64,000 bases of DNA from Acidobacteriaceae bacterium (lineage in GTDB: Bacteria; Acidobacteriota; Terriglobia; Terriglobales; Acidobacteriaceae), in NCBI GenBank assembly GCA_003134995.1, contig PLDC01000019.1, forward strand, positions 716,517-780,516, read 5' to 3'. Below are positions 1-7,931 of this stretch, one piece after another. The position numbers were made by a program, and so were the translations under genes. Each line of letters begins with the position of its first letter. Positions within the stretch are counted from its first letter, which is position 1. Below the pieces are notes generated by a model. It was not told the origin of the DNA, searched no databases, and was given only the letters and a program-made list of their open reading frames with translations.

Positions 1-689
1 CAAATGTTTTCGCGGCACTCGCGCCGTCCAATGACCAGAATCGCAAACTGACCGCCCTCGGCCACAACGGCAGCGGCGCCATCCATCCTTATTTCCTCTC
101 GCGCATGCTGTTCACTTCTACCCAAGAAAACGAGTTGCTGTCGGAGATGGACCGGAACTCTGAAACCTTTCTGCGTGCCGAGAAACCCTTGACCGAAAGT
201 CTAAGCCGCGCCCAGAGCCTGGACCCAATCAACCGTGTTTCCTATCTCGAGTCACGTTGTTATATGCTCAACACACTGTTGCGAGATTCCGATTTCATGA
301 GCATGGCCCACGGACTCGAGGTGCGCGTGCCGTTGATCGATCATCAACTGGCATCCTGCGTGCTTGCTCTGCCTGGGTTGTGGAAACTGAATTCAGGCAC
401 GCCTAAGCCGCTGCTCGTCAAAGCACTCGGCGGCCAACTCCCGGATCAAATCGTCCATCGGCGGAAACGGGGTTTCACTTTGCCGTTCGAATATTGGTTA
501 AGAGATGCACTGCGTCCAGTCGTGGAGGAAAGTTTGCGTAGGATCGGGGAAGGCGCCCTCGGGAATCTGATCAGCGAGCGCGCAACCCAAGTTGTATGGC
601 AGGATTTTCTCGAGGGCCGGACCTCCTGGTCCCGCCCATGGTCGTTGTACGTGCTGCAAAACTGGTGCGAGCAGCACCTTTCGAATTGA
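1..689 (+). CDS. Asparagine synthetase-like amidotransferase, C-terminal part (5' truncated)
   Basis: The reading frame is open from the window edge to a TGA at 687-689, so only the C-terminal ~228 residues of a glutamine-dependent asparagine synthetase-like protein are present. The visible part carries the family's synthase-domain signature: a DFMSMAHGLEVRVPLID segment, matching the conserved SMA.s.E.R.P.LD stretch, followed by KPLL.KAL and RRKRGFTLPFEYWL. Such enzymes transfer ammonia from glutamine to an adenylated carboxylate. In polysaccharide clusters they are thought to amidate sugar acids rather than make asparagine. The next gene begins directly after the stop, so it is probably cotranscribed. 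A second, complete paralogue lies at 1679-3670. Confidence 0.85.
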   Translation, partial: NVFAALAPSNDQNRKLTALGHNGSGAIHPYFLSRMLFTSTQENELLSEMDRNSETFLRAEKPLTESLSRAQSLDPINRVSYLESRCYMLNTLLRDSDFMSMAHGLEVRVPLIDHQLASCVLALPGLWKLNSGTPKPLLVKALGGQLPDQIVHRRKRGFTLPFEYWLRDALRPVVEESLRRIGEGALGNLISERATQVVWQDFLEGRTSWSRPWSLYVLQNWCEQHLSN

Positions 690-1634
690 GTGATCGCCGC
701 GATAGAGTTTGTTGCGATGGATAAGATTGAAGAAAAGATCGAAGAAGTTCGGAACTCTGCGAACTCCGTCTCTAGTGGCAGACTCCCGGTCAGCGTGATT
801 CTTGCTGTGCGCAACGAGGCGAAAAATCTGCCGCGATGCTTGAATGCGCTCAGAGGTGTTGGAGAAGTCTTTGTAATCGACTCGCAAAGCACAGATGAGA
901 CTGTTGAGATCGCAAGATCGCACGAAGCCACGGTGGTGCAGTTTCATTATCAGGGCGGGTGGCCGAAGAAGCGGCAATGGGCCATGGACACGCTTCCTAT
1001 TGCCCACGACTGGATTCTGCTTATCGATGCCGACGAGGTGCTCACGCCGGAACTCACAGAAGAAATTCGCACCGCGATCCAGAATCCGGCGATCGATGGA
1101 TATTACATCATGCTGCGCACGTGGTTTCTCGGCCGGGCTTTGCGTCACGGCGATGTGGCATTGTGGAAGCTATCATTGTTTCGCCGGGGCAAGGGACAAT
1201 ACGAATGCCGCCTGAAAGATCAGGACGCTTCCATGGCAGATATGGAAGTGCACGAGCACGTTGTCGTCGAAGGCGCCACGGCGAAGCTGCGCAATCCGCT
1301 GGTCCACCACAATGTGGAATCTCTCTCGCGCTACATTCAGAAACACGACGAGTATTCCAATTGGGAGTCCCGCGTGCTGCTGCAGCGTGCGGAAGATAAG
1401 GAACTCCCACCTTCGCTTTTCGGCACCCAGGCTCAGCGCCGGCGCTGGCTCAAGCGCAAACTCTTTGCCGTGCCCGGTTCTCCCGTGCTGCTCTTCCTGT
1501 ATCGTTATGTCGTGCGGTTCGGATTTCTGGACGGCGTGCCGGGCCTTATTTACTGCGGGTTTCAGGCGGTCCAGATGTTTCACACCAAAGCCAAGATTTA
1601 CGAACTGAAGACAAGAACTGAAGACAAGAACTGA
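690..1634 (+). CDS. Glycosyltransferase family 2 (WaaE/KdtX-like)
   Basis: This is a cytoplasmic GT-A glycosyltransferase of about 305-314 residues. The N-terminal nucleotide-sugar fold is clear: SVILAVRNEAKNLPRCL, then VIDSQSTDET and the metal-binding LLIDADEVLTPEL (DxD-like). The KKRQWAMD segment and the WFLGRALRHG region resemble LPS-core beta-1,4-glucosyltransferase-type proteins. The GTG at 690 abuts the previous stop. The ATG at 717 is an equally good start and leaves the catalytic domain intact; neither has a strong ribosome-binding site. The stop codon sits inside a 13-bp tandem repeat (1601-1649). The gene lies between two asparagine synthetase-like genes in the exopolysaccharide locus. 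The sugar donor is unknown. Confidence 0.88.
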   Translation: MIAAIEFVAMDKIEEKIEEVRNSANSVSSGRLPVSVILAVRNEAKNLPRCLNALRGVGEVFVIDSQSTDETVEIARSHEATVVQFHYQGGWPKKRQWAMDTLPIAHDWILLIDADEVLTPELTEEIRTAIQNPAIDGYYIMLRTWFLGRALRHGDVALWKLSLFRRGKGQYECRLKDQDASMADMEVHEHVVVEGATAKLRNPLVHHNVESLSRYIQKHDEYSNWESRVLLQRAEDKELPPSLFGTQAQRRRWLKRKLFAVPGSPVLLFLYRYVVRFGFLDGVPGLIYCGFQAVQMFHTKAKIYELKTRTEDKN

Positions 1635-1649
1635 AGACAAGAACTGAAG
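1601..1649 (+). repeat. 13-bp tandem repeat across a stop codon
   Basis: The unit acaagaactgaag is repeated three times in perfect copies (1611-1623, 1624-1636, 1637-1649), preceded by a partial copy. It encodes the last residues and the TGA stop of the GT2 gene. Because 13 is not a multiple of 3, a change in copy number would alter the reading frame of the C-terminal tail. Confidence 0.9.
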
Positions 1650-1678
1650 TAAAAGAATAACTGGGGCCAGTTTCAATC

Positions 1679-3670
1679 ATGTGTGGAATCGCCGGAATCG
1701 CCAACTGTGGGGACAGGGAAGTGCTCGCGCGCATGACGCACGCGCAGGCGCACCGCGGGCCCGACGACTCCGGGCTATGGGAGCGAAGATTTCCCGACAG
1801 CTCCTACGTTGGCCTGGGCAGCCGGCGCCTAGCCATTCTTGATCTCTCTGCCGACGGGCACATGCCCATGTGCAACGAGGACCGCACGGTCTGGATTACC
1901 TACAATGGCGAAATCTACAACTTCGCCGAACTTCGCCGTGAACTGAAGAGCAAGGGACACCACTTTGCCTCGAACACCGATACCGAAGTCGTGCTGCACC
2001 TGTATGAGCAGGAAGGCGAGAATTGCGTTCAGCGACTCAATGGCATGTTCGCCTTCGCCATCTGCGATCTGCGTTCGGGCAAGCCTGAGTTGTTTCTCTC
2101 TCGCGATCATTTTGGAGTGAAGCCTCTCTACTACGCTCAGCGCGGAAGAAAGCTTGCGTTCGCATCCGAAGTCAAAGCTCTGCTCCATGTGCCGGGGATC
2201 GATGCCGAGATCGATCTGGAATCGCTGCATCAGTATCTGACATTTTTGTGGGTTCCCGATCCCAAAACAATGTTTCGTGGAATTCACAAACTTCCCGCCG
2301 GACATTGCGCCACCTTCCGCGACGGCGAACTCAAGATTCGGCAGTATTGGGACCTGCGCTTTCCCCCCGCGGATGCGACCTTCGCACGATCCGAAGCGGA
2401 CCTTGCCGACGAAGTTCGCCAACGCTTCCAGCACTCAGTCGAAGCCCAGATGGTGAGCGACGTTCCGATCGGAGCATTTCTCAGCGCCGGCCTTGATTCC
2501 TCAAGCATCGTCGCGATGATGTGCCGCGCAACCAACCAGCCGGTCCGCACTTACACGATTACTTTTCCGCGCAAGTATCGCGTCGGCGAAACCACGCTGG
2601 ATGATCCCAACGTCCCAGCGCGATTGGCGCGCCGACTGGGCTGTGAGAACCAGCAAATTGTGGTTGAGCCCGATGTGGCCGACTTGCTCCCTCGCCTCAC
2701 TTGGCACATGGACGAACCCACCGCTGATCCCGCGATTATTACGGCATATCTCGTCTGCCGCGAGGCGCGCAAGCAGGCAACCGTGCTGCTTTCCGGCGTA
2801 GGCGGAGACGAATTATTCGCCGGATATCGAAAACACGCAGCGCACCGCTGGGCGGATGCGTATCAAAGAATGCCCGGACTATTGCGTTCGGGGATTGAAG
2901 CCAGCGTGAATGCCTTGCCTGGCTTGCGTGGCACTGCCATGAAAGGAAGCGTGCGCCTGGCTAAGAAGATGGCTCGCAGCGCCTCGCTCGAACCGGAAGA
3001 CCGGTTCATTCGCAACTGCACGTATCTTAACGCCGGTCAGAAGATGGGCTTGTACACGGCCGAGATCCAGAATCAGCTCCGCACATCCAATCCAGAAATG
3101 CGCCACCGTTCCGGCTTCGACGCAGTGCGCGACGCAGACTTCCTGAACCAGATGCTTTATCTCGACACAAAGATTTTCATGACGAGTCTGAACCTGAATT
3201 ACAACGACAAAATGAGTATGGCGTCGTCGGTCGAAGTCCGCGTCCCATTCCTCGATCGTGAACTCGCCGAGTTTGCTGCCTGGAATATTCCTCCGCATCT
3301 CAAACTCAAAGGTTTTTTTCAGCCGACCACCAAGCACATCTTTCGCAAAGCAATGCAGGACGTTCTGCCCGCGGAAGTATTGCGGCAGCCGAAGGCTGGC
3401 TTCGCCGCTCCGGTCGACTACTGGCTCGCAAACGATCTGCGCGAAATGGTGGACGATTTGCTTTCCGATACGAACATCAAAAAGCGCGGCCTGTTCCACC
3501 CAGAATCTGTGCGCCGTTTTGTCGACGAACACCGCAGCGGCTCCGAAGATTGGTCGATGCAAATCTGGCAATTCCTCACGCTCGAAAACTGGATGCGCAT
3601 TTTCCTTGACGCCGGAGCCGAACAGAGAACGGAAGAATTCGGCCAACCACGCGAGGCGGCCACCGCGTGA
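1679..3670 (+). CDS. asnB: Asparagine synthase (glutamine-hydrolysing)
   Basis: A complete 663-residue two-domain enzyme. The start MCGIAGIAN places the catalytic Cys2 of the class II glutamine amidotransferase domain at the mature N-terminus. RGPDDSG, YNGEIYN and NTDTEV follow, as in the AsnB glutaminase. The synthase domain begins near residue 240 with GAFLSAGLDSS, a variant of the SGGxDS ATP-binding loop with Ala for the first Gly. GVGGDELFAGYRKH and SMASSVEVRVPFLDREL follow. The family makes asparagine; in exopolysaccharide loci close homologues are proposed to amidate uronic acids or amino acids on the polymer. It overlaps the next gene by four bases. The length is typical of the ~640-residue bacterial class. 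Confidence 0.93.
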   Translation: MCGIAGIANCGDREVLARMTHAQAHRGPDDSGLWERRFPDSSYVGLGSRRLAILDLSADGHMPMCNEDRTVWITYNGEIYNFAELRRELKSKGHHFASNTDTEVVLHLYEQEGENCVQRLNGMFAFAICDLRSGKPELFLSRDHFGVKPLYYAQRGRKLAFASEVKALLHVPGIDAEIDLESLHQYLTFLWVPDPKTMFRGIHKLPAGHCATFRDGELKIRQYWDLRFPPADATFARSEADLADEVRQRFQHSVEAQMVSDVPIGAFLSAGLDSSSIVAMMCRATNQPVRTYTITFPRKYRVGETTLDDPNVPARLARRLGCENQQIVVEPDVADLLPRLTWHMDEPTADPAIITAYLVCREARKQATVLLSGVGGDELFAGYRKHAAHRWADAYQRMPGLLRSGIEASVNALPGLRGTAMKGSVRLAKKMARSASLEPEDRFIRNCTYLNAGQKMGLYTAEIQNQLRTSNPEMRHRSGFDAVRDADFLNQMLYLDTKIFMTSLNLNYNDKMSMASSVEVRVPFLDRELAEFAAWNIPPHLKLKGFFQPTTKHIFRKAMQDVLPAEVLRQPKAGFAAPVDYWLANDLREMVDDLLSDTNIKKRGLFHPESVRRFVDEHRSGSEDWSMQIWQFLTLENWMRIFLDAGAEQRTEEFGQPREAATA

Positions 3671-4944
3671 ACGGTTCCAACGACAATGCCGTGCCCGGTA
3701 AACTTTTTAAAGCGATGACCGAAGCCACGGGTTTATTGCGCAGGCCGCAGCGCGCGCTTCCTTTGATTCAGCGGCTTGTATCCGATAAACTCCATAGCAC
3801 ATTCGAGCAGCGCCATCTTTGTTCGTATACAACAACCAAGCGGCCCAGCGGAGACGCGCTGAACTCCTTGCTGCGCTGGATCATCGACGCGCAGCGCCCC
3901 GATGGTGGCATTGCGGCTTACTACAGCCTGCTCACGGGATATTCGCAATCCTACCCGGAAGTCACCGGCTACATAGTTCCGACTCTCTATGATTTTGCGC
4001 GTGCGACCGGAGACGACCGCGCTGTGTCTGTGGCTGAAAGCGCAACGCGGTGGCTGCTCTCGCTGCAAATCCCAACAGGCGCGTTTCCCGGCGGACTGCA
4101 CCGCGGACCGGCCACGCACGAATCTCAGCCGTCTGTGTTCAACACGGGGCAGATTTTGCAAGGAGTGGTTCGCGCTCACGTGGAAACGAATCGCCCGGAG
4201 ATCCTGCAAGCGGCCGTCGCCGCCGGCGATTGGCTGATCAAAGTGCAGCAGCCCGATGGATCGTGGTCCGGTCCGGCCGCATATCAGAACGCGGCTCACA
4301 CTTACTACAGTATGGTTGCGCGGGCATTGGCGGAATTATCAGACGACTCTGGAGATCGGCAGTACGGATTCGCGGCAGAAAGAAATCTGGATTGGGTCTT
4401 ATCCCACTTTCGCCCCAGCGGTTGGATCGACGGCATCGATCTGCAAGGTCATCCCAACTATCTGCACTTCATCGCCTATGTGCTTCAGGGTGTTCTCGAA
4501 TGCGGCATTCTGCGCCAGCGGAACGACGCCATCGAAGCAGTTGCGAAATCGTCATGGGTGCTTCTGCGAAAGTTTGAGACGAATAAATTCTTGCCGGGCG
4601 CTTTTGAGTCTGATTTCAAAAACGGTCAACACTTCACTTGCCTCACCGGAAACGCGCAGATGTCCTGCGTGTGGCTGCGCCTATTTGAAGTGACGGGCGA
4701 TCTGCGATATCTCAACACCGCGCTCAAGATGAACGAAATGCTGAAACAATTGATCCCAACGCGCGGAGGCCGCGGCATTGTAGGTGGAGTCAGCGGATCG
4801 CATCCCATCTGGGGACGCTATCAACCGCTGCGTTACATCAGTTGGGGAAACAAGTTTTTCGCCGACGCTCTCCTGTTGGAAGAGCGCCTGACGCTGGCCT
4901 TCGCGGCATCCGGCGCATTTGAGGCATTGCGATGCGCATCGTAA
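3667..4944 (+). CDS. Alpha/alpha-toroid protein of the exopolysaccharide cluster
   Basis: A 425-residue protein of unknown activity. The GTG start overlaps the asnB stop by four bases, and its own end overlaps the next gene by 13 bases, so it sits in a translationally coupled operon. Repeated helical segments each carry a QxPDG-type turn (DAQRPDGGIAAYY, SLQIPTGAFPGG, KVQQPDGSW), as in alpha/alpha barrels of the squalene-cyclase, prenyltransferase and polysaccharide-lyase type. No catalytic DxDD or lyase motif was recognised. Similar proteins in such loci are sometimes misnamed delta-aminolevulinate dehydratase. By context it may act on a glycan or lipid-linked intermediate. Confidence 0.7.
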   Translation: MNGSNDNAVPGKLFKAMTEATGLLRRPQRALPLIQRLVSDKLHSTFEQRHLCSYTTTKRPSGDALNSLLRWIIDAQRPDGGIAAYYSLLTGYSQSYPEVTGYIVPTLYDFARATGDDRAVSVAESATRWLLSLQIPTGAFPGGLHRGPATHESQPSVFNTGQILQGVVRAHVETNRPEILQAAVAAGDWLIKVQQPDGSWSGPAAYQNAAHTYYSMVARALAELSDDSGDRQYGFAAERNLDWVLSHFRPSGWIDGIDLQGHPNYLHFIAYVLQGVLECGILRQRNDAIEAVAKSSWVLLRKFETNKFLPGAFESDFKNGQHFTCLTGNAQMSCVWLRLFEVTGDLRYLNTALKMNEMLKQLIPTRGGRGIVGGVSGSHPIWGRYQPLRYISWGNKFFADALLLEERLTLAFAASGAFEALRCAS

Positions 4945-5750
4945 TTCTGAGCTCGAGCGTGTACAGCGAAACTGCGTGCGCCATGGCAGTTCGTCTCTGT
5001 GAGTCAGTTCACGTTCCGGTGGGAGCGATTGCGCTTCCCGCTGCGAACCGCGGAACCCTGCTGCGCAAGCTCGGACAGTGGGGCGCGAAAGACGTTATCC
5101 GCTACGCCCGCACGAAACTAATTCCGCAGCGCGGCGAGAAGCAGGCACAAGTCCGTAATCCTTACCTGCAGCCTTTACTCAAACATAAAGGTGGCATCTT
5201 TCGCAGTCTGCGGAAAGTGGCGAAGTGTTATGACTTTCCGGTTGTCATCTGCAAGGATCAGAATTCGCCAGATTCAACTAAGCAGCTCAAAGCATGGTCG
5301 CCCGATCTAATCATCTTTACAGGCGGCAATATTTTGCGGAAGCCCTTGCTCGATCTGCCCCGTCTCGGAGTTCTCAATGTGCACCTCGGAATGCTGCCCG
5401 AAGCCCGCGGCATGAGCAGTCCGGAGTGGTCGCTGCTGAATGATGTTCCAGTCGGCGTCACCATCCATTACATCAATGAAGGAATCGATACTGGGCCGAT
5501 TCTCCAAAGATGTGAATTTCCTGACGCTGCCCGCTGCGCATCGCTGAGCGACTTGCGCAATCGGCTGATTGCCTTTGGCATCGAGAAGGCCGGTGAGGTG
5601 GTTGCCAATCTCGATCGTGGCGCGATATCCGCAACGCCACAATCCCATCTTGATGAAGATCGCCAATTCTTCGTCATGCATGAGTGGCTGCAGGCGCGGG
5701 CCTCCGAACGCCTTACCCAGAGCCAGAGCGCGGCCATGGCGGGACGATAA
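4932..5750 (+). CDS. Formyltransferase family protein (Fmt/PurN-like)
   Basis: A 272-residue protein with the formyl-transfer fold. The core reads FTGGNILRKPLLDLPRLG, then LNVHLGMLPEARG, which supplies the conserved Asn and His of the N-x-H motif. GVTIHYINEGIDTGPIL supplies the conserved Asp. These are the three catalytic positions of 10-formyltetrahydrofolate-dependent formyltransferases. The N-terminal ~85 residues are not typical of Met-tRNA formyltransferase, and the C-terminal tRNA-binding domain is missing. A small-molecule acceptor, such as an amino-sugar nucleotide, is therefore more likely. It ends immediately before the heparinase-like gene and overlaps the toroid gene by 13 bases. 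Confidence 0.82.
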   Translation: MRIVILSSSVYSETACAMAVRLCESVHVPVGAIALPAANRGTLLRKLGQWGAKDVIRYARTKLIPQRGEKQAQVRNPYLQPLLKHKGGIFRSLRKVAKCYDFPVVICKDQNSPDSTKQLKAWSPDLIIFTGGNILRKPLLDLPRLGVLNVHLGMLPEARGMSSPEWSLLNDVPVGVTIHYINEGIDTGPILQRCEFPDAARCASLSDLRNRLIAFGIEKAGEVVANLDRGAISATPQSHLDEDRQFFVMHEWLQARASERLTQSQSAAMAGR

Positions 5751-7931
5751 ATGGGTGAGTCGATGACGACGCCGACGAGCAAGCCGATGACAAAGCCCAT
5801 AAGTAAGATCGGAACCATGCTGCAGGTGGGCCGCGCATTTGGCGTACGTGACGGCATGCTGCGCCTGGAATACGAACTTGAGCGCGGAAGTGGCTTGATG
5901 TCGTGGAGAATGCGCTCCGTGCAGGGATGGAGTTCCTGGGACCTGAAGCGGATTGCTCCCACTGCTACCGCAGAAGAAATGCGAACAGCGCGCCGCGACG
6001 GCACGCGCCCCTTCCTCTTCACAGATGCGCGGATGATCGGACGAAGCATAAGAAAAATAATCGGTCTTGAGGAAGAAAAATCCGTTCTCGCCGAAGCAGA
6101 GCACATTCTCGCCGGCAACCTGCCATTTTTCGGCGCACTGTCTTTCGCCTGCGGATTTCCTCCCCGCTGGTTTCAGAATCCGGTCACGGGCCAGAGCGTC
6201 TCGGCGCATCAACACTGGACGCAGATGCGATTCGCGTCCCCCGCATATGGCGACCTGAAATTCATTCTTGAGCCTTCGCGTTTTTTACTTATCTACCCAC
6301 TGGTTCGCGCCTACGCGCTCAGCGGCGACGAGCGTTTCCCGCAAGCTTTCTGGAGCGCGATTGAGGACTGGGCCCGACACAGTCCGCCCATGTCAGGGCC
6401 GTTATGGATCTGTGGGCAAGAGTGTTCATTGCGAATTCTTGCCTGGACGTTCGCCTTGCACGCATTCATTCACTCACCATCTTCCACGAACGAGCGCGTA
6501 GCTCTGCTCGTATCCATGATCGCTGCGCACGCCTGGCGCACCGCGCAGACGCTTGGTTACGCCCGCTCTCAGCGCAGCAATCACCTGATCAGCGAGGCCG
6601 TCGGTCTTTGGACGGCGGGCACGTTGTATCCAGAATTGAGAGAGGCGCAAGTTTGGAAAAATCTCGGCGCGCATCTGTTGCATGAAGCAGTTCTCGACCA
6701 GATCACTCCCGCGGGTGTTTCTCAGCAACATTCCTTCAACTATCAGCGCATGATTCTCCATCTGCTCCTGTGGACGTTGCGTCTCGCTGAGATTCACGAT
6801 GCGCCGCTGCACGACGACATCCGCGTGCGCGCGCAAGCCGCTTTCGACTTCATGCGCGCATGGGTAGATCCAGTGAGTGGCCTTGCTCCCAAGTACGGTT
6901 CCGACGATAGCAGCTTGATCCTTCCGCTCGCGCCCGGAGCGTATCGCGATTTTCGTCCGCTGCTGCAGTTGGGAGCCGCGGTTCTGCATAGGCCAGCATT
7001 GCAATCAGGATCCTGGGATGAGGCCCCGCTATGGTTCGGAGTAATGCCAGCAACTTTAGAGAAACCCGCTCCATCTCCGATCCCTTCGGTGGAAACGGGA
7101 TATTTCCGTTTAGGAGATGAGAATTCGTGGGCTCTGATCCGCGCCGGCCGATACACTCGTCGCCCGTTTCAAGCAGATCAGTTGCACGTGGATTTGTGGT
7201 GGCAAGGCATCAACCTCGCTCGCGACGCTGGAACATATCTCTACAACGGGCCTCCACCGTGGAATAATGGTCTCGCTGGGACTGCCGTCCATAACACTGT
7301 GATGGTCGACCACCGCGACCAGATGCGCCGGGCCGGACGCTTCCTCTGGGTCGACTGGGCGCGAGCCTCCGGCCGTTTGGATTCCGCATCAGGTCACGCA
7401 TGCGCTAACCGCTTTGAAGGCGAGCATGACGGTTACGAGAGTCTCGGCGTGAAACATCGCCGCAAGGTTCAATGGCTGGCTGGCGTCGGCTGGGTAATCG
7501 TAGATGACATCGAGGGAACTGGCGTTCACAATGCGCGCTTGCATTGGCTGATGGCGGACTTGCGGTATGAGTGTTCGGACTCGCGATTTGAAGTTGTGTT
7601 CGCATTGGCGCAGTCGCACGTGCGCTGCAGTATTTTTGCCAGTTCGCCGGGAAATGCGGCGATCATACGTGCCGGAAGACAGGTAAAAGGAAACGTAGCG
7701 GACGTCGACGCGCAGTTGCTGGGCTGGCAGTCGCCCACATATGGTGATATTCAGCCAGCGGTTTCTCTGGTTTACGAAACTCAATCAAAATTGCCCGCTC
7801 GATTCGTGACTGCGATTTTCACCGACGAGCGATGCAAGCTTGAGTCATCGAACGAACAACTGGCCATTCTGCTCGACGAGTCCGAGATTTATCGCGTGAA
7901 TGTTTACCCTGAGAGTATTTCAAAAGTATGA
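5751..7931 (+). CDS. Heparinase II/III-family protein (polysaccharide lyase-like)
   Basis: A 726-residue protein with the two-part architecture of heparinase II/III-like lyases. An N-terminal alpha/alpha toroid contains RSNHLISEAVGLWTAGTLYPEL and QQHSFNYQRMILHLLLWTL (catalytic-type Asn/His and Tyr). A C-terminal beta-sandwich contains ADQLHVDLWWQGINLARDAGTYLYN and AVHNTVMVD. No signal peptide is visible, unlike secreted lyases. The protein probably acts inside the cell or is exported by another route. It follows the formyltransferase without a gap and overlaps the dehydrogenase gene by four bases (ATGA). Such lyases in biosynthetic loci are thought to trim or epimerise the polymer. An in-frame ATG at 5763 is an alternative start. 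Confidence 0.85.
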   Translation: MGESMTTPTSKPMTKPISKIGTMLQVGRAFGVRDGMLRLEYELERGSGLMSWRMRSVQGWSSWDLKRIAPTATAEEMRTARRDGTRPFLFTDARMIGRSIRKIIGLEEEKSVLAEAEHILAGNLPFFGALSFACGFPPRWFQNPVTGQSVSAHQHWTQMRFASPAYGDLKFILEPSRFLLIYPLVRAYALSGDERFPQAFWSAIEDWARHSPPMSGPLWICGQECSLRILAWTFALHAFIHSPSSTNERVALLVSMIAAHAWRTAQTLGYARSQRSNHLISEAVGLWTAGTLYPELREAQVWKNLGAHLLHEAVLDQITPAGVSQQHSFNYQRMILHLLLWTLRLAEIHDAPLHDDIRVRAQAAFDFMRAWVDPVSGLAPKYGSDDSSLILPLAPGAYRDFRPLLQLGAAVLHRPALQSGSWDEAPLWFGVMPATLEKPAPSPIPSVETGYFRLGDENSWALIRAGRYTRRPFQADQLHVDLWWQGINLARDAGTYLYNGPPPWNNGLAGTAVHNTVMVDHRDQMRRAGRFLWVDWARASGRLDSASGHACANRFEGEHDGYESLGVKHRRKVQWLAGVGWVIVDDIEGTGVHNARLHWLMADLRYECSDSRFEVVFALAQSHVRCSIFASSPGNAAIIRAGRQVKGNVADVDAQLLGWQSPTYGDIQPAVSLVYETQSKLPARFVTAIFTDERCKLESSNEQLAILLDESEIYRVNVYPESISKV

